DNA of 64,000 bases, taken from positions 40,001-104,000 of the forward strand of contig NW_026971073.1 of NCBI RefSeq assembly GCF_963678635.1. The letters are read 5' to 3'. The position numbers and the translations under genes were made by a program. The stretch's first letter is position 1, and each line of letters begins with the position of its first letter. The DNA is from Symsagittifera roscoffensis. Taxonomy: Eukaryota > Xenacoelomorpha > Acoela > Convolutidae. This document shows positions 1 to 11,841 of this stretch, one piece after another. The notes below the pieces were generated by a model that saw only the letters and a list, made by a program, of their open reading frames with translations, was not told the DNA's origin and did not search any database.

Positions 1-193
1 TGGGCGTTGTTTTTACTTGTAATACTTATAATAAGGCAAAAAATGATCATAACAAATTCCGCTAACAAGTGTTTGTTGTTGTTTTTTCAAAGAAAGGAAA
101 AGGAAAGTTGTTGAAGAAAAAATTGTTGCCCTTTGATCATTTAAAAATGCCATTTGAGCCAAAATGGTTCCAACTGCCTTATTCAGTGAAACG

Positions 194-620
194 TCAAAAG
201 CTGGTGTCATTAAAATACCGTACTTCACAAATAAGTCCATATGAGGTAAGATCACCTTTCTGGTCCATGCATGGTACCGTTTTTAGCCCGTGAAAGTAAC
301 GACTGACTGTAGTGCACGATTTATCAACTCTAAGATTACTTTTTTTATAGCTACCTGGTAGAACTTTTGTATCTGGTTGACCTGGATCTGTCCAAAGCCA
401 ACTGTTTTTCTCTCTAGGAACAATGCGATTAGTCGATAGACTTGCAAAAAAATTAACCTCTACTCCCATTTCTATGTTCCACCAGCCGTTGTAATTTTGA
501 GGCCAACCCCACAAGTTTCCGAGCTTGCTATAACCCGTCCAAAACTCTAGATTTTTCTTGAAGAAAGCTAATACAGTCACTATTTCTGCTATGGACTCCG
601 GCTCAAAGATGATGGCATTG
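194..620 (-). CDS. C-type-lectin-like domain exon (partial host gene)
   Basis: This is an open frame of about 140 codons on the minus strand. The segment reads like the second half of a C-type lectin-like domain: an NAIIFEPESIAEIV stretch (the usual helix after the second cysteine), an FWTGYSKLG strand, a Trp-rich WGWPQNYNGWW patch, then three cysteines ending in the typical terminal ICE motif. The sequence just upstream (621-640, minus) is a T-rich tract ending TTTCAG, a good splice acceptor, so 620 is taken as the exon start in phase 2 and not the later GTG. After ICE there is a GTACGG that could be a donor; otherwise the frame stops at 194. The classic EPN/QPD sugar-binding motif is not clear, although a QPD occurs in the middle, so ligand binding is unproven. 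It is the only host-like coding sequence in the window. It could be a pseudogene fragment. Confidence 0.6.
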
Positions 621-1019
621 CTGAAACAAATTTTTTTATTTACAACAAAAGAGCTGAAAGCCTATATAGTTTTGCAAACGTGAATTTATGACAAAATTCA
701 ACATCATTTAATTTCTGGATATAAATTTAGCAAAAACACTGCGAGATTTTCATCAGGTTCATTGAACAGCACTAAAAGTAATTTTCTGCGCAATTGAAAG
801 ACCCAATTTGACTATTTTCTCTGTATGTGTCAAAATGCCATAGTTATACCGGTATCAGCATAGTATATGTTTTAGTGTATCTTCATGTGGAGCCGTCTTA
901 AGTATCCTTGTGATAAAAGTCTTATAACCTTGATTTTTGTAGGCCGTTCAAAGTCTATATATACTCAGCGTAGTCAACACTGAAGCTAGCTGCATTATTG
1001 AGAAATCAGTATAGCACTA
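621..1019. other. Non-coding stretch between lectin exon and transposon cluster
   Basis: I see no open frame. The left part would be intron of the lectin-like gene. Around 951-975 there is a TATATATA-type box followed by a TCAAC-like start signal. This could be the core promoter of the plus-strand element (its 5' LTR should lie near here), but I found no second copy of this sequence in the window to confirm an LTR. Confidence 0.3.
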
Positions 1020-2757
1020 AATGAACAATTAAACTTTTCTGACTCAGAAACTACATCACATTCATCAATACAAGGAAAACGAAGGATAAAAAAGTCATAC
1101 AAAAACAAACCAGTACGTCTATACAATTGGAATTAACCAATCAGACACAATGAACACTACGCATTAACAGCCATAAAACGCAGAAATGAGTCAAAGTGAA
1201 GAAAGTCAAGACGAAAACTCTGTTCTTCCTTTTTTTTATCAACTCACTCACCGATGATAGAGGACAAATACAATTTTGCCAAAATTTGATTTCAATTTTA
1301 TTTCAACGAGCAAATAGCCCATGTAAAACAGAATTTCCAGAAGTAAAAATCAAAAGACAAATTATCGATCATCATGCAAAAAAACACAACAGTATGGAAT
1401 CTATTCCATAGAAATCAGTTCACAAAGAATTATCAAAAGTATTCACATAATTAATAAAAATTATACAACATTAAGACTCACAGAGAGCGAATTCAATATT
1501 TACTAATGATGTATTTGCAATAATATATAGTCATTTATCTATACTAGAAAAAAAAAAGAAATTCAAAGTACTTCACCAGTTCAAACATCTAGACACACGA
1601 CTGTATGAAATGAAATTGCAGCATTTTCACATTTTTCAAATGCAATCTGTGAGAATTTAACAAGCATTGAAGTTTCACAAAGTGTTAAACACAATTTTAA
1701 AAAAATACTAGCATGGTTTATTATTGATTAATTTACACATTTATGCATAATATCAATTTAATTGCACAAGCAAGAAAAACTTTTAGACCCCAAAGTACAA
1801 TCGACGACATTGTTCTAGAAGAACAATCGGGTTATGTCTGGGACCGCAATTGGTCTCACCCACTATGTTTGAACATACCAATAATATCTCAAGTCAAGCA
1901 ATTAACATAATTTCCATTCAGAAAGATTATGTAAAAGTATTTCCATTCGCATTAAACGCAGCACCTTTAAACAATAATTCATTTCTACCCAATAGAATAG
2001 GAAATAATAGTTTAAACTCAATCATTGTACAACAGGAAAATCTAAATGGAACTAGAAATCTTACCCAACGAGCTATTCAAACACCAACACGTTTTGTAAA
2101 TGAAGAAATAGTTTAAACAACAGTAACAACATCACAACAAAGTTTTTCACCAATACATCCAAATCTTACAACGCCAAGACCAAAAATTCCAACATTACCA
2201 CAGGTAACATTAAAATCCATGGTTAAACCTTCCGTTGTTCCAAATTTTTTACAAATTGTTTATCAAACAAATAGACTTATGGCGAAACCATCACAAAAAC
2301 GAAAAAATTTCATAAAAAATAATTTTGCAGAACACAATAATTACTACGTCAACCGAACACAAACAACTCAACCCTCCAGTACACACACGCAAATTCATTC
2401 ATTTTCAAAAATATCAAATTTCGCACAACCATCATCAAATTCAGTAAATTTCCATGATTACCCACAAATTTAACAAGTTAAGAGTGAAAGGTACCCATTT
2501 TATTCACCAAAATAGAAATAGAAACGCCCTATTATACATATTTATCATCAGACGATTAAGACAACTATCGTCCAGATAACTTTGCACCATATACACATGA
2601 ATACCGTGAACAAAAACCTCGACCAAGTCTAGCACCTCAAAATAGGAGTTTTTACACAAACTTACTAACCATTGCAAACAAAAAACCTAGCGAGTACACA
2701 ATCTTATCAACCAGTACAGATAGAAAACCCTGTTATTACCCACTTCAACCAACACAA
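1020..2757 (+). pseudogene. Gag N-terminal region of plus-strand element, degenerate
   Basis: Short overlapping open stretches (for example 1850-2116 and 2219-2473) are rich in Asn, Gln, Ser, Thr and Pro and have no hydrophobic core. This is typical of the disordered region ahead of a capsid domain. They lie immediately upstream of, and in the same direction as, the capsid-like ORF at 2758. Stops and shifts separate them. No catalytic motif is expected or seen. Assignment to gag rests on position and composition only. Confidence 0.4.
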
Positions 2758-3210
2758 ATGCAAACTGAAATCCCGCTACCATATTATTTACAACAACATG
2801 AACTAACAAAAAGTCAACTTACAAAGTTTTCAAAAATACCAAATGCTACAGAATCATTACAAATGACTATGAATCCATACCTTAGGGGTGGATCGTCAAT
2901 AACATCAAACAAACCATTGCTGGTATTCAAAGGAACATATCCTGAATCTTCTGTAGAAGATCACCTATATGCAGTCACAGCAAATTTAATTTTGAATATA
3001 GGATCTGAACCAATAAATACACCACTTCATCAAAACTGGATACACAGACGCACAGCGTTAATGCAAACCACGCTTGATGGCGCAGCTCAGAAAGGGTTTT
3101 CAGTTTTACCTATAGATATGAAGTCAGACTGGAAAAGATTCACACAAGAAATTTCAAAAATGTTTGATTCCGAAAGAAACAGACAACATCAAAGAGTTTT
3201 AGGTAATGAA
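2758..3210 (+). pseudogene. Gag capsid-like segment, 5' part (interrupted at 3211)
   Basis: An open frame of about 150 codons reads like a Ty3/gypsy capsid N-terminal half: a short PLLVFKGTYPE strand, then helices with VEDHLYAVTANLIL, a TPLHQNWIHRRTALMQTTLDG-like helix, and SDWKRFTQEISKMFDSER before the break. The frame runs on into LTR sequence at 3211 and stops at 3330, but codons after 3210 belong to the inserted LTR. The matching 3' part starts at 33397 in the same frame after a GAA repeat, which identifies the insertion point of giant copy A. Confidence 0.7.
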
Positions 3211-4091
3211 TGTAACATTCGCCCAAATACTACACAGCGACGGAGCGTAGAAAAAGTACCTATTAACGACTGGCAGGCGTCAAATACCTTTATTTTACTC
3301 GTTTTTCACCGTCTCGACCTTGCCAGTTGATTTTCTGATCTGTTTAGGGCTAAGTAAAAAGTTACTATTTTTAGGCCATCAGTCAAACGACTTTTGATCA
3401 GCTTTCGTTTACATGCGAACACAACCACGTAGCTGGGTCCTGGATCCTCAGACTACGTGATCGCTATTAAAAACACGGCTCGAATACCATATTTTTATGA
3501 TTTTGGTGACAGTTCTATATTAAATCCATTGGATATGGATTGACCCTTTCCTCTTCCTAGCTACTCATATTCTAAATTATCAAACAATACCGGTGTCAAT
3601 TCAAAGTTCTATGGCATCAGAGAAGCTAAAAAGTTAGTTTACTATAGTCTTTCACATATATCAGTCTCTGGGGGACCGAGTCTCCGCTTCCGTGTGTTCA
3701 CTGTGATAACGTCGTCATTACTCCCAATTCGTGGCACGGGAGGGTACTGCTCTCCACCACTTCCCCACTGAATCCTCTTTTCCCACTATCTTCCTCTGCT
3801 AAAGGTCTTATCGTGCGTGATCGTCACGATAAGAGGCTTCGTTTTTCTATGTTAACGTGCGACTGCTTTCCACTATATTTGCTGTTGTTCTGACTTTTTC
3901 ACCTTTTTCAGTCAAAATGGCCAATTTTTGTATTTCTGAGAAATATCCGTTCGACAATCGAAATTTTGAAAATTTATAATTCTCGATTATTCTGACCCTC
4001 CTTTGCAGCTATTTTCAACCATTAACGCTTCTACTTCTATTTCTATGTTGCGTCGGAAGGTTGCGCTGTGCCAGTCTGGCAGAATGGCACA
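3211..4091 (-). repeat. 3' LTR of giant copy A
   Basis: This 881-bp sequence matches 32512-33393 almost throughout, with scattered substitutions and small indels. Termini are TG..CA. The right boundary comes from the 5' LTR, where similarity stops after GGCACA exactly as the host gag resumes. The segment just outside (minus strand, before TGTGCC) is only weakly purine-rich (GAGGAG), so the polypurine tract is poor. Related termini occur in LTR B (45654-46575). Confidence 0.9.
3807..3833. repeat. LTR stem-loop (perfect 9-bp inverted repeat)
   Basis: CTTATCGTG at 3807-3815 pairs perfectly with CACGATAAG at 3825-3833 across a 9-nt loop. The same structure is kept in the 5' LTR at 33108-33134. 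It may be an RNA hairpin in the transcript or a palindromic regulatory site; nothing shows which. Confidence 0.55.
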
Positions 4092-4859
4092 TACTCCTCG
4101 GACAGTCCCCATCAATGTCTCGATTGACCGCATAACACCGGGTTATCGTCAAGTAGTGTTCCAGTTCTCTATAATCAACCTTACAAATCGCATTAGAAAT
4201 TGAAATTTATCTACTCCACCTCAGCTCACTACGTGTCACAAATGGCATCATACTACATCTCACTGCCTTTCAACATTTTTACAAAATTTGCACCGTGAGT
4301 AGTATCCTAGATAAAATTACTTCTCGGACTACTTACGCCATCTTGCCAGAAAACGTCTTTTCGCTCTTGCTGATTAAAAAGTAGGGACGTGGCACGGCCA
4401 CGCGCCCGTTAAAATTAACTTAATGTCACTCACCAAGTATAATCAGGTATTTATGCGGTCCTCTTTGGTATTAAAACTAAGAAACTCTGTGGCTAGGAAA
4501 GTTATTGAGTTACTCACCCTCTTGGAGCGAGCTTCCCCAAACTTGCCTGTTCGCCCCAGAGTGAACACGTGTCTTACACAGGTTAAAAACATCAGTCGTG
4601 TTTAAATAGGTAAATATACTCACCTATGTTCTATATATACATAAGTAGCACAACTAAGTTTTTCTTTCAACAATTTCATTAATTGCAACAATTTTCAAAG
4701 TCTGATCTGACCAAACTAAATCAAAACAAAAAAATTAACAGATTCAATAATCAAACTTGGTTGATTGGTATAAGTTTTAACACACAAGGACAATCAAGTT
4801 TTTCTCCTTCTCTCCCTTTCTTGGTTACGTCTTCACTTTTCTTAGTCGTTCCATCTTCC
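4092..4859 (-). other. 3' untranslated region of giant copy A
   Basis: No convincing reading frame is present. The stretch from about 4478 to 4710 is a diverged single version of the 282-bp unit that is tandemly repeated in copy B (46949-47783), both beginning with AACTAAGAAACTCTGTGG. This supports homology of the two 3' ends. Confidence 0.6.
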
Positions 4860-6336
4860 TCATTCCATCGCTTCTTGTTCTTGCTCTTCAGTTTCACTGT
4901 CTTCCAGAACTTTCTCCAACATGTTCATGGAGTTGCGAGCCGTCCCCCAACTCTCCTGTTCCAACAGTCTCGGTTTACAACAAGGTAGCAAGTCCACATT
5001 CACCTTTTGCTCCCGGTTCCTGCAAAAGCTGTTGTGAAGACACAGGCTCACATTCCGTTCTAGGTCAGCTCGTAAGACCTCTCTCTTTTCAGTTTCAGTT
5101 ACACAAGGTGCTCCAGCTACTCGCTTCACCGCCGTGGAAACAGCGTTTCTGTGCGTTCAGAATGCTCTTTTATAGGCTCCCGGTCCTATATCTAGCTGGA
5201 AAGATTGACATGCTTCCGTGTTCCTAGACATATGACGCTTCGCGCGTTCATACATCCATGATGTCATCACCGCATGGAACTAAGGCATCCATCTTTGCCT
5301 TGACCATATTTTTTCAATGGCTTTGGGTATTCTAAGAACCTTGCAAATGGTTCTGAAAAGATCTAAGTCACGGTTCATCTTTATGTTGCTTAGCTGCTCA
5401 GGAGTCGGCACGGCCGTCTCCTGCCCACGTGTGCCCGCATTGGCCTCCAACCATCTCACCGCCAGCATGGCACTAACCAACACGATTGACACTTGTTGAC
5501 TTTGATCGGGCAACCCCGTGGAATACAACTCCTCCACGTCCCACACCAACACCAGATTCCCGCGTTTGGGGTACCACATCGTCTGCGCCAGGCAGTGGCA
5601 AGGATACTCCCCATGGGTCATTAGTATGTTCCTTCAGGTCCGATACCCTGAGGCTCCCAGCAATGGTTCTACTTCCATCATTATTCTATGCACATCGTCC
5701 TTTTCTTCTATGGTGGGGAATTCAGTGGGTAGTGGTCCACTCGCTTTCTGCTTCTTGAAATCAGTCACATTACCCCCGTTCAATCTCATGAACTCTTCAC
5801 CCACTACGTCCTGCAACTCGATTTCAGATCTCTTCGGGACGGCCCGAATGATCTTCGCCAATAAATCATACGACCTTTCCGACATTCTGGCCAACCTCAG
5901 ACACCTCAAACTTTCGCACAGAGAAGAGTTGGTCGACCAACACCTGCTGTGTCCTCGCATCCATCACCACCATGTGCGTAGGGTATCTCTTATTGCAATA
6001 TGGTGCAGAGCTCGAACCCATCAGACACTTTGAGCCAGTAGGTCTATGATAGGCCTCAATATCCTTCAAATTCATTTCATTTTACAGAGCTTCTCGCCAG
6101 CGTCCGAGCTTTTGCTCTGTCTGCAGTGCTCCAGGGAATATTTCCACACTGAGGGACGTCACTAGCCCATGGGCACGCTCTAGGCGTTCCAGCGTTTATA
6201 ACGAGCTCTTCATGCTGCAAAATCCCAAGGCGGTGATCAAGTTTACTTCCGTTACTCCATGACAGTCCGCGATCAACTCCATTCCACTCTTATCTGACAG
6301 GCTCAACCTCCCATACAGTTGTGCCAATTGGCGATG
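4860..6336 (-). pseudogene. ORF3 C-terminal module, copy A (Cys-rich end), broken
   Basis: Four overlapping frame pieces (6075-5866, 5960-5634, 5621-5280, 5129-4860) match, in order, the single 489-codon frame at 49428-47959 in copy B. Shared landmarks are YRPTGS / YCRPSG, LARMSE(R/K)SY(D/E)LL, VMMEVEPLL, an EYPCHC / EFPCHC segment followed by (T/W)WYPKR, RWLEA, and the terminal CLHNSFCRNR followed by a double cysteine. At least three frameshifts separate the pieces. The Cys-rich end could bind metal. I recognise no family. An in-frame TAG at about 6334-6336 separates it from the preceding module. Confidence 0.65.
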
Positions 6337-7197
6337 CTACTCGCTCAGTGTAATCAAGCAATGTTCCGAGTTGCACACATGTCCGTCCATTCCACTTTTG
6401 TGAGCTAGACAGGTGCCTTGTCTCAGCCAGTCACTCGATGGACTTCTTTCGGATGGTTCCATGGATGGGTTCTTCTTCTGCCTCATTACTCTCATAGCCA
6501 GCAGATGGTGTATCATAGCCAGATCGTGCAAACTCGTGTCATCATGCAAGTCCAACGTAATATCTGCCGTCATATCACAGATTAAACTGGAGTTTGGATG
6601 TGGACACCAAGAAGGCTTCATGATTTCCCACATAGTTACTAAGCTGGTTTTTAAGGGACCGTCGCAAGAACCAAAATCAAAACTCACTTGCCCCTTCAGC
6701 TCGGGAACCGAGGGTTCGACCACTCGTTCTTCCAAAACAATTCCCAACTTGGGTTGTTCCACCATCAACATGCCAGTTTCCTTGACTCGCTCTACCCATA
6801 AATCAAGTACTTTGACTTGCTCATAGTCGAAGTACGCTTCCCGGGCCTTCTCATTCACGAAGGGATTATAAGCAATCCCCGGTATGCCAGACACATATTG
6901 GAACGACTTCAGTTTCCCTAATGTTGCATAGTCTTTCTGTCCCCTGACTGCTTCAATTAATTCCCGGCTCATTTTCAACTCTTTGTTGGAATACCTTGTC
7001 ATTTCTTCCAACCTGCGGTAGCTCTCCATATCGTTTGACTCCTTGTTTGGTATGGCCAGCGGCATGTCCTGAAAAAACTCCAGGAATGCCCTCAAAAAGT
7101 TTCGTTCATCATCAACTCCCCCCTGCCGAATGGTTTTTATGCATTCTCCTAATACAGGAGTGGGGATATGATCCACCACGAACCTTACGAAGGGCAT
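6337..7197 (-). pseudogene. ORF3 module with Cys/His cluster, copy A
   Basis: A 286-codon frame parallels 50152-49391 in copy B: (Y/F)SNKEL(K/R), SYVFGI / QYVSGIPGIAYNPF, a FDYEQ motif, a KLG(I/L)VLEE strand, (M/V)WE(I/L)MKPSWCPHPN, and a C-terminal cluster of the form C-x8-9-HVC-x4-C. The last element resembles a small metal-binding knuckle but fits no standard zinc-finger spacing that I recognise. The frame ends at an in-frame TAG, and copy B instead runs on and then shifts frame. Function unknown. Confidence 0.65.
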
Positions 7198-8116
7198 CCT
7201 TACGCTTAGCCCAGGCTATTGCAGAATCGTCTCTAGAAATCAACATTTGCAGGGCTTCCGTCAATTCCAGTTCTTGTTCCTTTGAATTTGAGTACTTGTT
7301 GGCTTCATATTCCGCCTTCTTAATTCCCATCAAACACCAGGCCAATCGTACCTGCAAGTCAGTTCTGGTACACGGTCAAGCCAGGTATGCTGCCACCGTC
7401 GCCGGCGCGTGCATCGTCTCGTCAAAGTATCTTTGGAGGGCCGCCCTCCAAGAGGTCTCTAGCAGTTTTTCCATCCCGATCTCGTTTGCCTCCGAGGATA
7501 TCACTGTGCCGTATTCTTTCCTGTTAAAGTTAGAGTTCTCCGTCGGCTCCTTCAGATACTCCTGCTTGGCTTGCTTCTCATTCCAAGCCATCAGGTGCCC
7601 TCTCGCGGAATTCCTCGCCTTCAGGGCTGAGTCTGGCACAGTGATTCGACTATACTCGACCACGTCGAGTTGTCCCTCCAGCTTCATCCGATCTATGTTG
7701 GTTCGCGAGGGCTTGTAATCATCAAGTCCTCCAGATCCACACTGACTGATGACCTCCAATTCTAGCTTAGTATCCGCCAGAATCCGTGCATTTTTCTTCG
7801 ATTTCGTGGCCGTTGTGGTCAAACCTGCCAATAGCATAGGGGGTATCAGGTTCTCTTTTTGTCCCCCGGCCAGCGTCGCACCATCTTCTTGCCCACTTTC
7901 GCCTGAAAGAGCTATTCCTGCCAAGGAGGCCACCACTGTACTGGCTTTTGACTTCACCACCCACTGGTGGTTCACGACTCGGCTTCCTGTCTTTCCTTTC
8001 AACCGCTTCAGCACTTTTTTGGCTCGTCTGACGGGTAACTTTTTCGTGATCTGCTGATCATTGGCACTGTTCTCTGTAACTGACTCTGTCAGAAGATCAG
8101 ACTCTACGGAGTTCAT
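7112..8116 (-). pseudogene. ORF3 helical module, copy A
   Basis: Two overlapping frames (8116-7376 and 7357-7112) cover the region homologous to 51096-50242 in copy B. The start is Lys/Arg-rich (KKVLKRLKGK). Shared landmarks are an ISQCG / LSQCG motif, NSARG(H/Y) followed by MA, a KEYGT / QKAYGT strand, WRAALQRYF / WKAVVLRYF, and QVRLAWCLMG / QLRFAWCMMG. A frameshift at about 7360-7376 separates the two pieces. The module looks mostly alpha-helical with many charged residues. No enzyme motif recognised. Confidence 0.6.
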
Positions 8117-8185
8117 TATTTTCTCTGAACCTCGCGCATGATGGGTTGGATTAATCCCACCTTAATTGCGGACTGCGTCCCGTAT

Positions 8186-9400
8186 CTACGTATCACGTCC
8201 CATGGCCTCTCCATGAACCTCACAGGTTACACCCGTCTCACGTTCATGTTCACTCTGGTATCTCTCCAACTCCTCTTCCGGTAGCGTACTCAGGAAGGAT
8301 ACCCTCATAGTCTCCTCAATCTTCCTCCTCCTTGGTGACTCATGGATCAGTTTCTGTAGGTCCCTCCTCCGGAAGTCCATTGCCAGGCTTATTGGGTCCA
8401 CGGGGGATAAGCTGGCCGGCGCCTCCTTTGTAGGGGACATGAAAGACGATGGTGTCATCATCAATAGATTCTCATCGACTTCCCCGACGTCGTCTACACT
8501 AAACTGGTATTCCCGCAAGTCTCTCTCCAACGCTCCTAAGTCATCTCCACACAACTTCTCTCCCTTTCCCTTCATGTGATCGTCGTCCTGATCCATCAGC
8601 TCGTCGTCATCCGCATCAGGTTTTGGCTTAGGTCCCGAAGGGCCTTGTCGCAGATCCATGCCCGAGTCCGGGCTCGCAGGTACGGTTAGGTCCCCTGAAT
8701 GGTAGAACAACTCCTCATCCACTAGGAATTCTACCGACTCCTCGCCATGTGGCGCCAGATCATCCACCGTTATGTACGTGCCTCCTCTGCACTCTTTTGC
8801 CACTTCCAGGATTACTACCTTCACCTCTCCTGACCCTTTCAATCTTGACAGATCATCTGCAGGTGCATACACATCATTCCACACCTCAGCCGAGACCTCT
8901 GGTCTCCTGGAAGGTGGTGCTTTGATTTTCTTTCGGCTCCAGGCATCCGGGAATGTGAAGTCGAACGTTTGCATGGCCGCAGCGTTCCAGCTGATGAAGC
9001 GCGGCTCCATCCCTCCTTTCCATTTCAGCATTCTTTTTTCAGCATCACGAGCCGCACCGATGAGAGGGGCAATGGCAGGAGATGTGACTCCCAACAACAT
9101 CCTCCTTATCAGTGGGTATCGAGGGCATGAATCCGGCAGCGGCCTGGACCCGGAAAGCCAGGCTTGCTGGTTCTCTTTCACGTGTGCGTAGGCCTCTGGC
9201 CAAAGTGGGACCTTCATCGCCTCTCCTGAATCCTTCACCACTGGTCGCAGATTCCAAAGCTTCGGATTGAACTGGACATGGGAAAGGTAGTCGCGGCCCA
9301 TTCGGCACTTAAAGTTGTTGTGGATGTCCATCAACACCCAACCCGGCTCTGCTATTCTTCCGAATAGCCTATCGTCGCTGGCTAACCATCTCAGCTCCAT
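8186..9400 (-). pseudogene. ORF3 central module and acidic linker, copy A
   Basis: This is the longest open ORF3 piece in copy A (404 codons). The N-terminal third carries NPKLWNLRP and YPLIRRMLLG, both kept in copy B at 52695-52186. The middle is a predicted disordered, acidic linker (DADDDELMDQDDDH). The C-terminal part has HESPRRRKIE and a LPEEELE motif matching ESPRRRRIE and LPEEEWE in copy B (51784-51035). The ATG at 9400 is probably not a real start: homology with copy B continues upstream, where copy A has two stops (9401-9460). Function unknown. Confidence 0.65.
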
Positions 9401-10192
9401 CTATTCCACCCAACTCAGTACGGAGCAATCCACTACGAAACTAGGTTGACATACAACACCGAGTTCCCGTATGCCTTTACTTGTACGTCGGGGAACGCAA
9501 ATGACATCACGGGTCGATACACCACTGTGAAGAACTCCCTTAGTCCATGAATTGGAGCCAGCGGATCGATACGCATCATGGCAGCCAGATCTGTCAGCAA
9601 GGGCATGCCACAGTACTGTTTTTATTCACCCGCATCCGTCGCCACCTTATCCTCTCCTGTGATACTCCTGTTCTGTTGCAGGGATATTGGAGCAAGAGGA
9701 TCCTCCAGTCCTTCATCTTCTTGAGCGAGGCGGTTTCCAACTGCGCGATGAATTCACGACTCGTTCCCTGGGTAGCGCAATAGCACGAGCAGATCGCCCA
9801 ACCGATCATACGTCATAGCGATCAGGGTGAGGAGTCCGTCCAATCTCAGGTCTGCCAAAAGTTGGGTGATGAGATTCGCAGGTCCCTTCACGAAATTCTC
9901 GTGACCAAATGTCACATACAAGCCTAATATCAGGCCGATCGACAGTTTCCGGATTTCCTTGACAAAACGCGCGATCAGGTTCCGGGAGGCCCTCGGGTAG
10001 CATGTTGACAAGAAGGATGGCGTCCATCCCAACCCCATTCCACCCAAGATAGCGTCTGATCGCTCGTATTGTGCCCTCTTGGCCAAAATATCAGCTTGGA
10101 TTTTGACCAATGACATCGTGTTCACGTCCTGCATCAATTGCAACATCATGCCCCCGGCTAACTCCTCCTTTAACCTCCTTCAAGTTCTTCAT
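9401..10192 (-). pseudogene. ORF3 helical module after second SGNH-like unit, copy A
   Basis: Frames 10149-9754 and 9809-9594 are separated by a frameshift. They match 53187-52708 of copy B through (Y/F)VTFG, FVKGPA and LRLDGLLTLIA(M/I)T. The hydrophobic LSIGLILGLYVTF stretch could be a buried helix or a weak membrane segment; it is flanked by charged residues and too short to call a transmembrane anchor with confidence. No known domain recognised. Confidence 0.55.
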
Positions 10193-11259
10193 TTACGCGT
10201 GTATCTCCTTGATTACCGCCGGTGCGTGCTCGAACATGTCTTCTCCCAAGGTACACAATCTCGGTGACAAGTACAACCATGAGTTGTTGTGTGGCTTCGT
10301 ACGCAAAGCCAATGCCATGAGATCCTCTTCTACCGATGTCTTATTTTTTCTAACCGTCCTCCCCTGCTCGTTTTCCGCGTGATCCATTTGTCTGAACCAG
10401 AAATCATCGGCCACCTGTTGTACTAACAAGTGATCGTCATCTACCCCTGGTCTCAATTTCAAAAAACAGGCGAAATTAGACAGATCCAACCCCAGGACCT
10501 TATCCAGCACCAACCGAGTTGTGCTACAATCCTTGAATCCCTGTTTGGCATTATAATGTCATCCCAAATGGTAGAAAGCTCTGATCGGGATGGGTAGTAG
10601 TTGTTGGGGTCCACCGTTCTGTTTGGCGCGGATATTATCACGCTGAATCGTCCCTCTACTAACGTTGCAACCATCGTGTACACAAACTGAAGGGGTTCTG
10701 GCAATGTGGCGTACCCCGGTGATAACACAAAGATGACCTTCACTACATTCTGAGTGAAGCGTCGTTGTACTGCTGATTCTACATCAGCCATGGCTGAGAG
10801 CAATGTCATTATTGCCTCTCCTATGACCTCATTGCTCGGGATCGACCCATCCGTCAGGCGGGACAACAACCCTCTGCTCTGCAGGTGATCATTCGAGCCT
10901 GCAACTACTATCACCCGCGGCTCCATGCTGACTACCCTTTGCACACTTATCAGCATGCCTGCTGACTGTCCCCAGTCCATCTTAGGCGCCGTGAAGAAAA
11001 TTACATCGGGCCAAAAGAGAGAACGGGGCGTATAGAGGTAATCCGAACTGGCCACTAACAGGTATTTGGCAGCCTTCAAATCCTTGGGATCATAGGCGGC
11101 AAACTGGCTGTCACCGACTGGTGCTTCAGCCCCGCATATCTCTTGTCTTCTCCTTCCACCGAGGTCGCTCGGGATAGTCTCTCGATTATTCACTAGGCGC
11201 TTGACCAGGTGGTTTAGCGAACTGCCTGTACATCTTGTGATGCCTGTTGTTAGGCTCAT
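10193..11259 (-). pseudogene. ORF3 second SGNH-like unit, copy A
   Basis: Frames 11259-10459 and 10513-10193 form one homologous stretch with 54300-53300 of copy B. An alpha/beta pattern is visible. A KYLLVASSDYLYT strand-turn sits where SGNH enzymes carry block I. It is followed by VIVVAGSNDHLQSRG (residues encoded at about 10888-10899 for GSND), which has the shape of block III (GxND). Further on are VIFVLSPGYATLPEPL, FVYTMVATLVEGRF and VIISAPNR strands, and the helix (V/L)VLDEVLGL(D/E)LSNF. Block V (DxxH) is not evident. I infer a degenerate or structural copy of the SGNH fold; a Rossmann-like fold of another family is possible. Confidence 0.45.
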
Positions 11260-11265
11260 TCTCTG

Positions 11266-11841
11266 TCAGAAACTTGCCCCTTTTGAGCAGGTGGTGTCAG
11301 TGGAGCAGCGGACATCCGTAAGAGATCGGATATTCAAGGGTCCAAAGGTATTGTCCTGAGGCAATCCATTAAGGTCCACGTACTTGAGCGTAGTCGCGGA
11401 GCTAAACTGTTCCTGTTCCGCTAACAGCCAATCCATGCCCGGTATTCGATAAAATCGCGACACTGTGGGACCCTCTCCGCCGCTCATCTTCCTTGCATCC
11501 TTCCGACACGTCAATTTGTTCATGTTCAATCTCGCTGTCATGTCTGTCTTATACTGTCCCCAACCGCTGGGATCTGGACGGTTCCAAATCACGGCGCTCA
11601 TCAATTGTCCTGTTGTCGAAGCAGGGTTTGCTGTAGCGGGCGGGTCATACCTCCTAGACACGGTCTGGGAGCTAGTCCGGTTCTGATCAACCGATCTCCC
11701 AAGTCGGCTCTCCAACGGTTGAGATCTGGGAGGAGGGGCAGTCCCCAACCTGAGCTTGGAGCGACGGGAGCAGCTGCACCCGTTTCCATTGCCAGGGGCC
11801 CGGGTCTATTGGCGAGTGATTCTGGCACGTTACCCCTCACT
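11266..11841 (-). pseudogene. ORF3 linker between SGNH units, copy A
   Basis: Frame 11748-11266 follows a Pro/Ser/Arg-rich linker. It matches copy B in the order (I/M)W(N/S)RP, a TCRKDARKM / SFIEDARRM segment, VSR(F/L)Y, G(M/V)DWL(L/I)A, FSS(A/T)T and DLxGLPxxNTxGP. The order and spacing of these landmarks are kept, which suggests a small globular domain of about 100 residues after a disordered linker. Not recognised. Confidence 0.55.
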
